A stretch of DNA of 64,000 nt, taken from positions 620,001 to 684,000 of the forward strand of contig OZ345357.1 of NCBI GenBank assembly GCA_977006965.1, written 5' to 3'. The notes beneath the pieces are model-generated. The model saw only the letters and a program-made list of their open reading frames with translations, had not been told where the DNA came from and searched no databases. The DNA is from Phymatolithon calcareum (Eukaryota > Rhodophyta > Florideophyceae > Hapalidiales). The translations under genes and the position numbers were made by a program. Positions 54,556-64,000 of this stretch are shown here, piece after piece. Position 1 is the stretch's first letter; every line of letters starts with the position of its first letter.

Positions 54556-54759
54556 GCCAAGATGTTGTCCAGAATATCGGGAAGACCAATTTCCGACCAG
54601 TCCAGGGACCCCACTATCGATGTGGTGTTGTGCGCCGGAGACATATTATTGCGTTGGCTCGGACACATTCTTAGGATGGACGAAAGTCGCTTGGTTCGTC
54701 AAGTGCTACTTCACTGCGTCTATAACAAAGTAACGTTCACATGCCGTTCACTCTAAGTT

Positions 54760-54926
54760 CACCGACACTGGCGCGGACCGACACTAGTCTAATTACTCCA
54801 CCGACACTGGCGTGAACAGACACTAGTCTAATTACTCCACCGACACTGGCGTGGACAGACACTAGTCTAATTATGTCACCGACACTGGCGTGGACCGACA
54901 CTAGTCTAGTTATTTCACCGACGGTG
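54760..54926. repeat. Minisatellite, 39-bp unit, 4 copies plus a partial
   Basis: Units start at 54760, 54799, 54838, 54877 and (partial) 54916. The consensus start is CACCGACACTGGCGTGGACC and the second half is GACACTAGTCTAATTACTC. Copies differ at 2-5 positions. The array begins about 200 bp after the hAT right end. Confidence 0.95.
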
Positions 54927-55199
54927 CACCACTACGGACACACTCTCTGCAGTTAGACTACTTAAGCAAGTTAGCCTTCTCCAGAAGAGGGAACCAACCA
55001 TGAAACCAAGCATCAACTTCAGCATGACGACCATCAACTAAAGATCAACCCCTTTCGCAGAAAACACCATCCACTGGTTACAGCGTCCGACCAAATCCAG
55101 AGTCAATCTTTGGCGACGTCCCGGACCTCGACGTGCAAGCAGCAGTCAAACGCGCAGAAAATAGATATGAATGGAAGAAGCTTAGGCCCTCAAAGTGTT

Positions 55200-55547
55200 G
55201 CGAGCCTCACAAAGGGAATACGCAAAATGAATGAACGAATGAACAACACTGAAACTTCGCTATGGCGGTCCGATCCGGACGGTCCAAAGACTCTTTGTAA
55301 TGCCTGCGGAGTTCGATTCAAAAAGGGAAAACTCGCCCTCTTTAAAGATAAGCATGGAAATCTTACAGCTGTTCAGTCTGAGATTTCATATCCTGTCGTT
55401 CTACTGCAAGCAAGCAATAAAAGACCAACAAAAAAATCGCTACTTCCGAGACTTCAAGGTTGTCCTCAAGAATCAAAACGTGTTGTTCGAAAGGCCTTCA
55501 CTGAAACTCCTATTGCAACAGCTGTGGCGAAGTAACCTCGTGTTTGA
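55200..55547 (+). pseudogene. GATA-type zinc-finger gene, copy C, exon 2 deleted
   Basis: An open frame reads [20 protein letters not shown], then [19 protein letters not shown], with SLWR and CNAC of a GATA finger. It continues through SEISYPVVLLQASNKRPTKK and ends at TAVAK, stop. As in copy B, the first Cys pair is not seen. At about 55541-55547 the sequence jumps to the position equivalent to 30508 of copy B, removing the rest of exon 1, the intron and exon 2 (about 1.22 kb). The finger half-motif alone is unlikely to bind DNA. Confidence 0.7.
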
Positions 55548-55598
55548 AGCGGAGGTTAGAAACGTTTATTGCTGATATTCTCTACAGTACTTCCACTC

Positions 55599-56169
55599 TC
55601 ATGAAGTTCCTAGCCGATGCCCTCTGCCTGTGAAAAACTGACTTGAATTGCTGCGCGGTGCAACCATTGCCTGGGATCCACGAGGTAGGCCCTCTATCCT
55701 AGAGCCCGGTACTGGAGGAGCTGGAGCTGTCGAACGTGGAAGTAGAGGGGCCCTCACAGCCGACATCATTTTGAGTATCTCCTTCGTCTCGTAGCGCAAT
55801 GAAAGTGCCCAGTACGCAGCAGCAACAGAAAAGAATACGCTCGAGAAGGAAATTAAAATCCAAAAAATAGTCGCATCTTCTGCGATGATACCCAGAAGCA
55901 ATTCAATCGGCCGGGACAAATTCGAGAAAGTGTTCGAGGCTATGAATGTAGAAATGAAACTGCGAAAGGTCTGCGACCTGGACACAACAAGCAGCAGTGC
56001 ATAACCGACGTCAAATGCTGCCCACAAAGTGCATCCGGCAGCGTACGCGTTGATAGATTTGACGCGGTGAGCGCGATGATCCCACGAGGCATAAACGCCA
56101 AGTGCCGATATCAACATTTGAGCAATCCCTATGCTACGTCCTTCAATGACACGAAGGAAACCAATTAAT
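55599..56169 (-). pseudogene. Membrane protein, copy C
   Basis: It is homologous to 30543-31110. Hydrophobic segments IAQMLISALGVYASW, AAGCTLWAAFDVGYALLLVV, RPIELLLGIIAEDATIFWIL and SVAAAYWALSL are kept. The insert RYETKEI is absent from copy B. A late shift changes the last about 20 residues (NSSQFFTGRGHRLGTS). The frame is otherwise intact, so it might still be expressed. Confidence 0.5.
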
Positions 56170-56830
56170 CTGAGGAGGGTTCATTCAAAAAGTGTGTAGG
56201 AAGAAGAATGTCAGTACATCAAGGGATTCAGCACCGCATCAGACGTGACTCCTCCAAACACTGGAACTGCAATGTCACGTGATGCCCGATACGTCTATCG
56301 GTATTCCAGCACATGTTCCAAACGTACATACCAGCCCATGCCATTAGCCGCACGTTTTTTCGCAAAAGAGGGTCTACATCGAGTTCGTGCGAAAACGGTT
56401 CGCTCATTGTCGATTTCCGCTACAGAAACGAAATTCGTCCTCAGAAAAACTCCTTCAACGCGCGTCGCAACTTCTGCGCATCAAAGCGCAATGACCACAG
56501 CAAACAAACAAATCCAGGATCCGGTAAACAGCAATTTGTCCGACGGGCAAGTTTTTCTAATGGAAACTTCGTTGGACAGGGTTCAACAAATGCAGCTTTT
56601 GCGTTAGGACACGGCGTGAGCACAAGAGCTCATGTGCCCAAATCAAACACTTGAAAAGAAGGCAAACGCCTAGCAAAGAAGGGCACTGTACTTCCTGGTT
56701 AGCACACTTTGTAGTTGCAAATGCATGTAAATTTATGCGATTGTATCTCTTATGATACGCTGTTCCAGTTTTCGTTGGACGAAAAAGGTAGCCTGTTTTT
56801 TCTGACATAAGGGGCCAATCCCATTGGGCG
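56170..56830. repeat. Duplicated segment, copy C
   Basis: It continues the collinearity with 31111-31770 and ends at CCAATCCCATTGGG. A short second piece (57034-57095, AAGTGATGCCCGATACGTCT ... CATACCAGTCCAC) repeats part of it. Confidence 0.7.
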
Positions 56831-57690
56831 AAGTAACATGCCTGAAATCTGGATATTGCATTCAGATGCGACAGATGTGTAGCTCTAACTGGTGATCAAC
56901 TCATTTAACCTCTCTTTCCATTGGTTCATTGATCCTGTTTTAGTACACACTTTTTTGAAACTATTTCAAATTGATTCAGTATGATACACAGCTCAAATTT
57001 CGATCTTTATACAACCAGATCATGAATTTCAAGTGATGCCCGATACGTCTATCGGTATCCCAGTACATATTCCAAACGAACATACCAGTCCACCTCGCGC
57101 GGGGAACTATGTTGAAGAGAATCCCTTCATCTCCACTCATCACCAGTCATTGCAGGCCTGGCAACGGGAAGCAGAGTCGAAATCCATATGGCCTTGAGGT
57201 GCCAGTGGGTACTTGCCTTAGAAACAAAGCTTGAAAAAGTCTACAGATCTGTCGCCGCTAGACTCCTCGTCTTCATGATTCTGCTCTGCAGCTGATGCTG
57301 CTGCTGCAAATAAGCGCTGAATTCACGGGTCTTGCAGGAATGATTCAATTTGGCGGTCAATCAACAGTTGTTGCCCGTCCAACTCCGTCTGGGCAGCGCG
57401 TCTTTTTGTCGAATCAATCAAATCTCGACACATCACTACGACAGTGTTTTTGTTGCCTTCCTGGCAGACACTAATAACGAGCAAAAGGAATCATCGCAAT
57501 AGATGACGGAATGTGTTCGAGAGCGCCGTACAGAGCGCTTCTCTTGCGTGTTATGCGTGACACAACGGGCGCCGCATGTGCAACAGTATATACAGTAATG
57601 GAGAAATTAAATATTTGCGACTACAGTCCGGTTCATTAAATTCCCGGTCAGGTCTCTCAATTCCGTGTCTCCCTTTGTATCATGTACAGA
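56831..57690. other. Unannotated stretch
   Basis: No open frames of note. Apart from the 57034-57095 repeat fragment nothing is recognised. Confidence 0.4.
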
Positions 57691-57696
57691 GCGAAA

Positions 57697-57950
57697 CTCA
57701 CTAAGTGCAGCTAAAGCGTTAAACACTCCACCAGGGAACTACGATCGCAAGATTAAAACTCAAAGGAACTGACGGGGACCTATGCAAGCAGTGGAGCATG
57801 TGGTTTAAATCGACAATACGCACGAAACCTTACCAATTTTGTATACATTATAGTACAGGTGTTGCATGGCTGTCGTCAGTCCGTGCTGTGAAGCGTTACA
57901 CCGGATTAGTAGGATGCCCATAGAAGGTGATCTGCCGGGCCGCAAGGGAA
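57697..57950 (+). pseudogene. Mitochondrial-type small-subunit rRNA fragment in nuclear DNA
   Basis: Universal 16S-type blocks appear in order: GCTAAAGCGTTAAACACTCC, GAACTACGATCGCAAGATTA, AAACTCAAAGGAACTGACGG, GTGGAGCATGTGGTTTAA, ACGCACGAAACCTTACCAAT and TTGCATGGCTGTCGTCAGT. They correspond to about positions 860-1080 of the bacterial molecule. The AT-shifted substitutions (GGGGACCTATGCAAGCAGTG) and a shortened loop point to a mitochondrial rather than plastid or bacterial source. Deviations at invariant positions (GAACTGACGG, CAGTCCGTG) and its isolation show a transferred, decaying fragment. Confidence 0.85.
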
Positions 57951-58480
57951 TCGTGTCTCTCGCGTATCTATGCGCTGTTTTTTCACTTCGCTGGTAGTAT
58001 TTAAGATAGTTAGTTCCTTCCTCTGAGTAAAGGAAGGTGGGAGATCTTCAAAATTCGGCTCGACTGCTCGGATGGCGCACGCTCAAGCTCGCCTTCACGT
58101 CCATTCGACCATGCCGAATTGAAATTCTCACACTCCTTCTTCACAGCAACCGTTTCACCGCACAAGCCAGTGCGATGACAATCGCGCTAAAGGTCCCCTT
58201 TCCCCTCTTTGTGCACCTGTCTCAAAGTTGACGGCCCAGCCAAGGTCGCCGACATCTTCACCCTTATTCAGTCTGTTTGTCTTCTTGGGGGTTTTGCTTG
58301 CTTGTCTCTCTTTCCTCCGTTTGTGCTCTCCCGATATTTTTCTCTCCTGGTCTTCACTGACCCTTGTGGCGTCGTTTTCCTGTGGGCCTGGCGTTACAGC
58401 CATCGGCACGAGTCACCAAAGGCGTAGTGCAGAAGAAGAGCTACGTGTGTTAGTTGTCCAAAACAAGCCGCACTGGTAGG
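57951..58480. other. Unannotated stretch
   Basis: Pyrimidine-rich, with no supported gene. The first part (to about 58000) may be diverged continuation of the rRNA fragment. Confidence 0.35.
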
Positions 58481-58485
58481 GAAAA

Positions 58486-58965
58486 AAGAACGAGACAGGC
58501 GATAGCCACTGCACCATCAACTCCACTGTTCGCGATGCGAACTCAGCCGCCAATGTCGCCTTTTCTGGAACTAAGCAATTGTACGGGCTACTCCGTTCGC
58601 TGCATCTCCAAAAAGAGCGATTGAGAATTTCTTTTACTAATAATAAAAGCAGTATCATACCACGATTCAGGCGATATTTCCCGTCGAAAATACCGGAGTT
58701 AGAGTTTCGACGGATAGCAACATTTAATACACATCTCCCTTTCAGTCTTTAAACGGCGCTGTTTGCTTTGATCGTGGTCATTTCCAGCGCGTCATCCTTT
58801 TCGATGTCGACGTCAACAAGGATGACGGCAGAAAGTTTTCAGAACGGTGCAAGTAAAACCTTTTAATCTACGATTCCGTCAGAGAAACCATCATGTTTGT
58901 GATAATAGAGCGCATCAGGTCCACCACGAGCCAGGGGAATATTTGGAATATTGGATTTAAGTGGA
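58486..58965 (+). repeat. Dispersed repeat D, copy 2
   Basis: It pairs with 50953-51440. It ends at GAATATTGGATTTAAGTGGA, 160 bp before the arsM stop codon, and so marks the border between the repeat-rich part and the gene island. Confidence 0.7.
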
Positions 58966-59127
58966 GGCGCGAAAATCTATGCTTGGTGCAAACGACACCA
59001 GATATAATGCTCTCTGAAGGCGCTACTCGAGAGCTGTTGCCTTTCCAATCCTTCCGTGTGAGAATCACATGACAGAAAACATTTAGCAAGCAACTTCGCA
59101 GCATAATTTTGAATTCAGCTCAGCTTC

Positions 59128-60312
59128 CTATTCTTTCTTGGCTACCAACTCAGCCGGTGTACAACAGATAGACGACCCAGATTTCGTCTGTGTCTCACCT
59201 TCATCACAGCAGCCGGATGACGCAGCTGAAGCACGTGCTGGCTCAGTCGGCTCGCAGCATCTGCCGTCAGGCTGAAGAGCTTTTCGAATCATGCGTCCAA
59301 TAGCTCCTCCCTCAGTTTCCGGTGCCAAGAGACCAAGATGGGCTCCAGGTTCTGTGACTGTGAAAAGCTGGCTATACCGAGATTTTTGAAGAATAGCTGC
59401 TGTGTTTGTATCAACCGATACCGGGACGCCTGCCGGGAATGAAAAATCGACATCCAGCTTCAATGTTCCAGAAGCAGAGTTGTATGTTGCGATTTGGCCA
59501 TAGTTTTCTCGACGGTCTTCCAAAGCGCTGACTTTGAATGCCCGTACAGTGATAGAGTAGAATTTCACGTCACGAACAAGTGGAAGAAGCTCAGGATCGT
59601 GTACAGAAACAGGACCACATGAAACGACCCTAATGTCTGAGAATCCAACGTCCGCCATAGTTCTACGAAAGTCCTCAATATACAACGCTCCTCCAAGACA
59701 TTCGCCGACGAGTACTTCATTGGACGCAGCTTCTGGGGTCAATCTTCTGTCCGCATAGACATCTGAGAAATAGAATTCGCCTCCTTCCTTGAGCACTCGG
59801 GAAACTTCGCGCCAAACTTGAGTCTTGTCCGAGCAAAGGTTACACACGCAGTTTGATATGACAACATCGATCGAGTTATCTTGGATCTCAGCAGCCGCGA
59901 GATCTTCAATAATTCCTTTGCGGAAGTCCACATTTGACGGCACACCTTCTCCGAGAAGGTTGGTCGCATGATACTCTTTGAACTTCTCAGCGACCTCTAG
60001 TTGTGCATCAGTCATGTCGATACCGATCACATGCCCTTCTCTACCCACAAGGGCTGACGCTAGATAGGCATCACGTCCAGTTCCACATCCCAGATCAAGG
60101 ATGGCTGCACCTTGAATTGAGTCCGGGACTGGCGAACCACAGCCGTAAAAACGAGATAACACCTCCGGATGAAGCTTTTCCAGAATTTCTTGATGATCGA
60201 GAGGCACGGCGTCGATTGGACAACATGCGGATGTGCGCAGATCTTCGCTGCTCTTCAGTGTTTCTCCGTAATACTCCGAAACGTCTGATCGTCTTTTGTC
60301 AGGGTCCTTCAT
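59128..60312 (-). CDS. arsM: Arsenite S-adenosylmethionine methyltransferase
   Basis: The protein has 394 residues from the ATG at 60310-60312 and no intron. It methylates As(III) using S-adenosylmethionine, giving less reactive or volatile species. The SAM-binding motif ILDLGCGTGRDAYLAS is at 71-86 and the acidic motif VIGIDMTDAQL at 95-105. Cysteines C58 (YYGCG-like YGCGSP), C155 (ISNCVCNLC) and C205 (VGECLGGA) fall at the spacing of the three As(III)-binding cysteines of human AS3MT and algal ArsM. C30/C31 correspond to the N-terminal cysteine. The last 45 residues hold three CC pairs (GRCCE, SGCCDE, SICCTP), which may bind As(III). It looks fully intact and is the best host gene in the window. 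Confidence 0.95.
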   Translation of the reverse strand: MKDPDKRRSDVSEYYGETLKSSEDLRTSACCPIDAVPLDHQEILEKLHPEVLSRFYGCGSPVPDSIQGAAILDLGCGTGRDAYLASALVGREGHVIGIDMTDAQLEVAEKFKEYHATNLLGEGVPSNVDFRKGIIEDLAAAEIQDNSIDVVISNCVCNLCSDKTQVWREVSRVLKEGGEFYFSDVYADRRLTPEAASNEVLVGECLGGALYIEDFRRTMADVGFSDIRVVSCGPVSVHDPELLPLVRDVKFYSITVRAFKVSALEDRRENYGQIATYNSASGTLKLDVDFSFPAGVPVSVDTNTAAILQKSRYSQLFTVTEPGAHLGLLAPETEGGAIGRMIRKALQPDGRCCEPTEPARASAASSGCCDEGETQTKSGSSICCTPAELVAKKE

Positions 60313-60754
60313 TGTGTCTAGTGGTAAGTTGACAGTGACTTCTCTGGAGTACCTTCTTCGGAGGTAGAGCAGTTACAGTTGAGTAGAGCACGCATGAAAT
60401 AGACCGGCACTCATCGTGGTGGGATCAAAGGATAAACTGGATCACGTGTACAACCTATGACACGCTGGCTGCATTCGTGCAGTGCCTGTATCGAGATGTG
60501 TGGATGAGGAGTTCGAAACACGTGCATGCCACGATGATGCAAGTCTCGTGCAAGAACTGCAATCAGCTACAGTCCAACTGGTGTCGTTAGGATTTATGAT
60601 TGTGTGCAAAACGAAATTCTACAGTATTTCTCCTCTTCCACAGGGGGACATCAGCAGGAAAGCTCATGTGGGCAACAGTGTGCCGGTAAAACATTTATTG
60701 TATGAATCAGAATAATTTCGTGGGTACCATGAAATGAATCTCAGTGCGTAGTCC
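60313..60754. other. Upstream region of arsM
   Basis: The presumed minus-strand promoter lies here. A plus-strand frame at 60482-60715 (77 codons) starts with GTG and has no recognised features, so it is not called. Confidence 0.4.
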
Positions 60755-60817
60755 AGAACGTTTTCTTGGCTTCATACATATGAAGCCAAGAAAACGTTCT
60801 GAGCGAGCATATGCTCG
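60755..60817. repeat. Perfect hairpin and adjacent palindrome
   Basis: The arms AGAACGTTTTCTTGGCTTCA... (60755-60776) and its exact complement (60779-60800) are 22 bp with a 2-bp spacer. Immediately after, CGAGCATATGCTCG (60804-60817) is a 14-bp palindrome. The site is about 440 bp upstream of the arsM start, outside any gene. Confidence 0.9.
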
Positions 60818-60819
60818 TT

Positions 60820-62025
60820 CTCATACAGCATATTCCAAAACCATCTAGTTTCTCCTGGACCGCACGAAAGCTTTCAGAACTTGAGTTTCGCGCAACTTGT
60901 CATCAACTGTGAATTAAGCGGCATCCAAGCCACCGCTGGGAGCATCGGGCATTTAGCCGTTGTCCATCAGCACACAGTATGATACTTTTGCAAAAGCATT
61001 ATGATACATCGTTGCCACACCCGACGGACAAGTCCACCCATCTGGAAGCTGAGGTACTGTATAGCACTTTCTGTGCGCTACATCAATTCATCGCACACGC
61101 ATAGAAGAGCAAACATGGCATAAATCAACTGTATTTGTGGAAGATGTAATACTGTATTTTCCACAAGCACAATGCATTCTACTGTACGAACCTTGCAGAA
61201 GAGAATCGAGAGCACAAACTACCGGCAACTTGAATACAGCCAAGAGGCAGGCGTGCCAAGCACACGATCTCCCCCCTTCTTTTAATATCGCACCGTTCTA
61301 GTAGTATGCTGTCCTAAAGTATGGGCTTTGGGAGAACTACAGCAATTGGCTTACGCGAAAGAGCAAATGTGGCCAGAAAAGTCGCCATGGGGATCTACAT
61401 AACTCCGATCCTGCGGAATGGACATGGAGCACCTCATGTGCAACGGTTGAATAAGTACATGTAATTCACAGTGGTTCAAGCTTCCAATACTGTAGAATAC
61501 CAGGATAGAACCTGTCTTCGGCAGAATAATAGTCACGGGATATGCTACATGGACCGCCGTACCTTCAAAGCAAATGCGAAAACGGGCTCTCTCAGTACGG
61601 ACGGTATGGCAACCTACAGTAGTCCAATAAATTCTAGAGGGCAAGGCGGCAAGGTGTAAATTGTTAAGCCTGCCCCATTTACCCTGACCGTCAACCGTCA
61701 TCACTTCTCCGTCACCTGTGAGCACTTGAACACGAACTCATGTAAGCGTGCCCCACAGCCTCATAGCGTCATCCATCATGGGCAGTAGCTTCAGCGACAC
61801 TGACTTGATCGTATTACCTGCCCACATTAACTTACATAAGAAAATGAGTTGGATAACCGCCAAGGCACGCTTCAAGAGTTGTCACACCAGGTGTCGATGA
61901 TGATAAAGCTCGCTTCTTGAACGTGGCACTGTATCCTTTCTGCTAAATGCGAAGTAGCACAGTGTCGCGATGAAGACTTTCCGTTCAATCATTTAAAAGA
62001 TGTTGTATTCAATGAGGCACTACGA
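60820..62025. other. Intergenic region between arsM and the right-edge gene
   Basis: Only short frames are seen. A minus-strand frame at 61351-61725 (124 codons, GTG start) lacks any motif and is not called. Nothing else is recognised. Confidence 0.4.
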
Positions 62026-64000
62026 TTAAACGTTATCATCACCTTTCTGGCTTTTCAATGAGCTGGACTGACTACTTTGGCCCTCCGAAGCGTCGTCCTT
62101 AGATCTCATGCTCCTATAAGAACAGTGCGTCACATGTCGGAACATTCCAAACCGGCCATTCATATCCACAGTGTTAGGTTCCGCCGTCCATCGCTGAAGC
62201 CTCGCCCTGGCAGCCGAGTCTAGACTGCTCTGATCGTCAATGAGCACATGTGCCAGTACTGGTCCCAGTTCCTTCTGCTTCATCACCTTTTCAATGTCCA
62301 CTTCACCGTTTCCTTCAACCTCATTGTACACTCCGTCCAGGAAACTATTCATACTGCCAAGCACCCCATCTTGCACTTCCTCAATAATCAAACCGCCCGA
62401 CGGTAGCAACGCCGGACCCTCCAAGCTCTCGTGCAGCAGGTTTACAGCACCCACCAGTCCACTTGTGTCCACAATGCTTACGCGAACGCGTCCGTTGATC
62501 AAAACGCCTGGCCCTTGCAACGTTGTCTGCATGGGCGCACCTTCCAGACCGCGATCCGCGACGCTCTTGTGCAAGCGGATGACAGACATGTACGGCAGTC
62601 GTTCGAGTATTCGAAATGCTCGTCCGATTACGGAGTGCACGTCAAGATTATTTGACAAAGCCTCGTTCAGCATACGTAAGTGGTGCGTCTTCTGGTCGAC
62701 GACGGAGTGTAGTACTAGTTGCCGAGCAAGGGAGCGCGTAAGTTCATCTCGAAAAGCCTTGCTCTGCCGCGCCTTGTCGCGCACTTCCTTCTCGGTCATG
62801 GAAAATATCGTAGTTACTTCAGCAATGCTGCACGCCATATACGGTGTTTGTTCAAGTCTGCTCTTTGCCACAGGACACTCGCCACCTCTTTTCGCATTGT
62901 TAATACTGCACGCCAGCTTTGGTGTGGACAGACTGGTCGACGAAGAGTAGCACCAATGGTGTTGTTGCCCCTTAAGTGTCGAAGCCGTAACCACAGATGA
63001 GTTTGGATCGGTCTTACCCTTTTGTCGCTTGCGTTTGCTCAAGATCGGTGATTGTTTCAGTAAACGCAACTGACTCGACTCAGCAATTGCCGCCGCCACC
63101 GCTTCAGCACTAGCTTCTTCCAAAGGCCGAATTGCCCCTTCCAGCACAAGCACAAACGCGGAACTTTCAAACGAAATGACATGTCCTGGCTCGAGAGTAA
63201 GCACCGGCTGTGTCATCATTTCACTGTTTGGCCCTCTCCAATCGGCAAACATCGGATGGAAGGGAAGCAACTTTCGAGCCGGCAATTTCTGCTTCCTCCA
63301 CATTCGCCTTGCATGGACTGCGTGTCGCCGGCGCACCTTGATAAGTTCCTCGTGCAGTACTTTGTACTCAAACGCATCAATAACGCCACTATTGCGCATT
63401 TCATCCAACGCGCAATCTTGCTTCCTTACCGTTAGATGGATTGCAAACTGGCTATGCACCCATCGAAATCCCTTTGGATTAAGATGTTCCAGTTCATTCA
63501 ACCGAAACAGCGCTGCCTCGTACACCACCTCAGCTTCCGTTCGTACCTTTGCCGACTCGGAGAGGATATTCTGTTTGAGAATTTCTGTGAGAACTGAAAA
63601 AATCACCGACGCGACAACAATGCTCTCACCAGTGAACTTTTGCGGGTTTACGACCTTCGACATAACCCTTGTCGCCAAACTGTGTTGATTAAGCTGGGAG
63701 AACAAATCGTAATCACGTCCCTCGTCATTAGCATCCAATGCACTTTGAATATCCTCCTCCAGACTCACAAGCGCGCTATACTCAATCAGAGTCGAATTCG
63801 ACAACGCGCGAACATGCGACAGCATGCTCATGAGCACTCTTCGCCGCACCTCGCGGTCTCGCGGCTCATCATCGGCCCAATGATCCTCCAACATCGACGG
63901 CCATCCGTGGTCCGACGGCGGGGCATCATCGCCCGCAGCATTCGTCTCATAGTGTTGAACGTCAAAGTCAATACTGCGTCTGTTGTGCTCCTCGGTGCCC
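62026..64000 (-). CDS. Large cytoplasmic C-terminal region, possibly of a SOS1-like Na+/H+ exchanger (5' end outside window)
   Basis: The frame is open from the window edge to the stop at 62026 (about 657 codons), with no intron. The first ATG seen (63894) is internal, because the frame continues upstream as TNAAGDDAPPSDHGWPSMLE. Helical, charged stretches (VLMSMLSHVRALSNSTLIEY, LHEELIKVRRRHAVHARRMW) are followed by a beta-rich segment (VLTLEPGHVISFESSAFVLV) that may be part of a cyclic-nucleotide-binding-like fold. A second such segment is GPGVLINGRVRVSIVDTSG. Basic KRKRQKGK and Ser-rich tail regions follow. The layout recalls the long regulatory tail of plant and algal SOS1/NHE7-type antiporters, but no transmembrane part is in view. 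This is an inference; another large signalling protein is possible. Confidence 0.55.
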   Translation of the reverse strand, partial: GTEEHNRRSIDFDVQHYETNAAGDDAPPSDHGWPSMLEDHWADDEPRDREVRRRVLMSMLSHVRALSNSTLIEYSALVSLEEDIQSALDANDEGRDYDLFSQLNQHSLATRVMSKVVNPQKFTGESIVVASVIFSVLTEILKQNILSESAKVRTEAEVVYEAALFRLNELEHLNPKGFRWVHSQFAIHLTVRKQDCALDEMRNSGVIDAFEYKVLHEELIKVRRRHAVHARRMWRKQKLPARKLLPFHPMFADWRGPNSEMMTQPVLTLEPGHVISFESSAFVLVLEGAIRPLEEASAEAVAAAIAESSQLRLLKQSPILSKRKRQKGKTDPNSSVVTASTLKGQQHHWCYSSSTSLSTPKLACSINNAKRGGECPVAKSRLEQTPYMACSIAEVTTIFSMTEKEVRDKARQSKAFRDELTRSLARQLVLHSVVDQKTHHLRMLNEALSNNLDVHSVIGRAFRILERLPYMSVIRLHKSVADRGLEGAPMQTTLQGPGVLINGRVRVSIVDTSGLVGAVNLLHESLEGPALLPSGGLIIEEVQDGVLGSMNSFLDGVYNEVEGNGEVDIEKVMKQKELGPVLAHVLIDDQSSLDSAARARLQRWTAEPNTVDMNGRFGMFRHVTHCSYRSMRSKDDASEGQSSQSSSLKSQKGDDNV

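Noticed and set aside
57697-57950. Possibility of a functional rRNA gene or bacterial contamination
   Set aside because: Only about 250 bp, changes at invariant positions and eukaryotic repeats on both sides. A transferred mitochondrial fragment fits better.
60482-60715. 77-codon plus-strand frame upstream of arsM
   Set aside because: Non-ATG start, no motif, and not supported by context.
61351-61725. 124-codon minus-strand frame
   Set aside because: GTG start only and no domain. Nearby plus-strand frames are equally open.
1-64000. CRISPR arrays, bacterial operons and tRNA genes
   Set aside because: No regularly spaced short repeats of CRISPR type and no ribosome-binding-site organised gene runs. 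No sequence with both A- and B-box-like parts that I could fold into a tRNA.

Overview
The window is nuclear DNA of a eukaryote and is dominated by transposable elements. Four observations point that way. Most of the sequence is nested eukaryotic-type elements (DIRS-like, Copia, hAT and Mutator-like). One gene remnant contains a good GT-AG intron. One stretch resembles part of a mitochondrial-type small-subunit rRNA. The few probable host genes are long, unspliced reading frames. An intronless arsenite methyltransferase and a large transporter-like cytoplasmic domain would fit a red alga, but that placement is inference and no species is claimed.

Left part (1-33.4 kb). A DIRS-like element (409-5792, minus strand; Gag, RT-RNase H, tyrosine recombinase) sits in an older repeat (copy A). 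A second copy of that repeat (copy B, 31714-33410) lacks the DIRS element but carries a deleted Mutator-like element at a site that is empty in copy A, so each copy shows the other's pre-insertion site. Between them lie an open hAT element with a perfect 8-bp target duplication (7372-9705), a decayed hAT of another family (9741-11928), a LEA-like repeat pseudogene (13.6-14.1 kb), Copia-1 copy 1 (15.4-19.9 kb), a solo-LTR-like repeat (21.06-21.28 kb) and Copia-2 copy A (to 24.4 kb). Copia-2 copy A contains a 738-bp non-autonomous hAT. A decayed hAT follows (24.8-28.9 kb), with a Mutator-like element of about 82-bp terminal repeats inserted in its 3' end. Next come a GATA-finger gene remnant and a convergent membrane-protein gene.

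Middle (33.4-50.6 kb). This part holds a minus-strand Copia-3, Copia-1 copy 2, tandem repeats, a CENP-B/pogo-type DNA-binding-domain pseudogene, Copia-2 copy B (gag joined to the RNase H end by a large deletion) and a deleted hAT derivative (48853-50607).

Right part (50.6-64 kb). Here are a further hAT (51952-54555), a 39-bp minisatellite, a deleted second copy of the GATA/membrane-protein locus, the mitochondrial-type rRNA fragment (57.7-57.95 kb), and then what looks like a gene island: arsenite methyltransferase (59128-60312), a region with a perfect hairpin, and the 3' end of a large protein gene running off the window.

Only the hAT transposase (7531-9372), the Gag-like frame (4271-5245), arsM and the right-edge gene look intact. 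Nearly everything else coding is interrupted. The value of the window is as a stratigraphic record: target-site duplications, empty sites and deletion junctions can be read directly.
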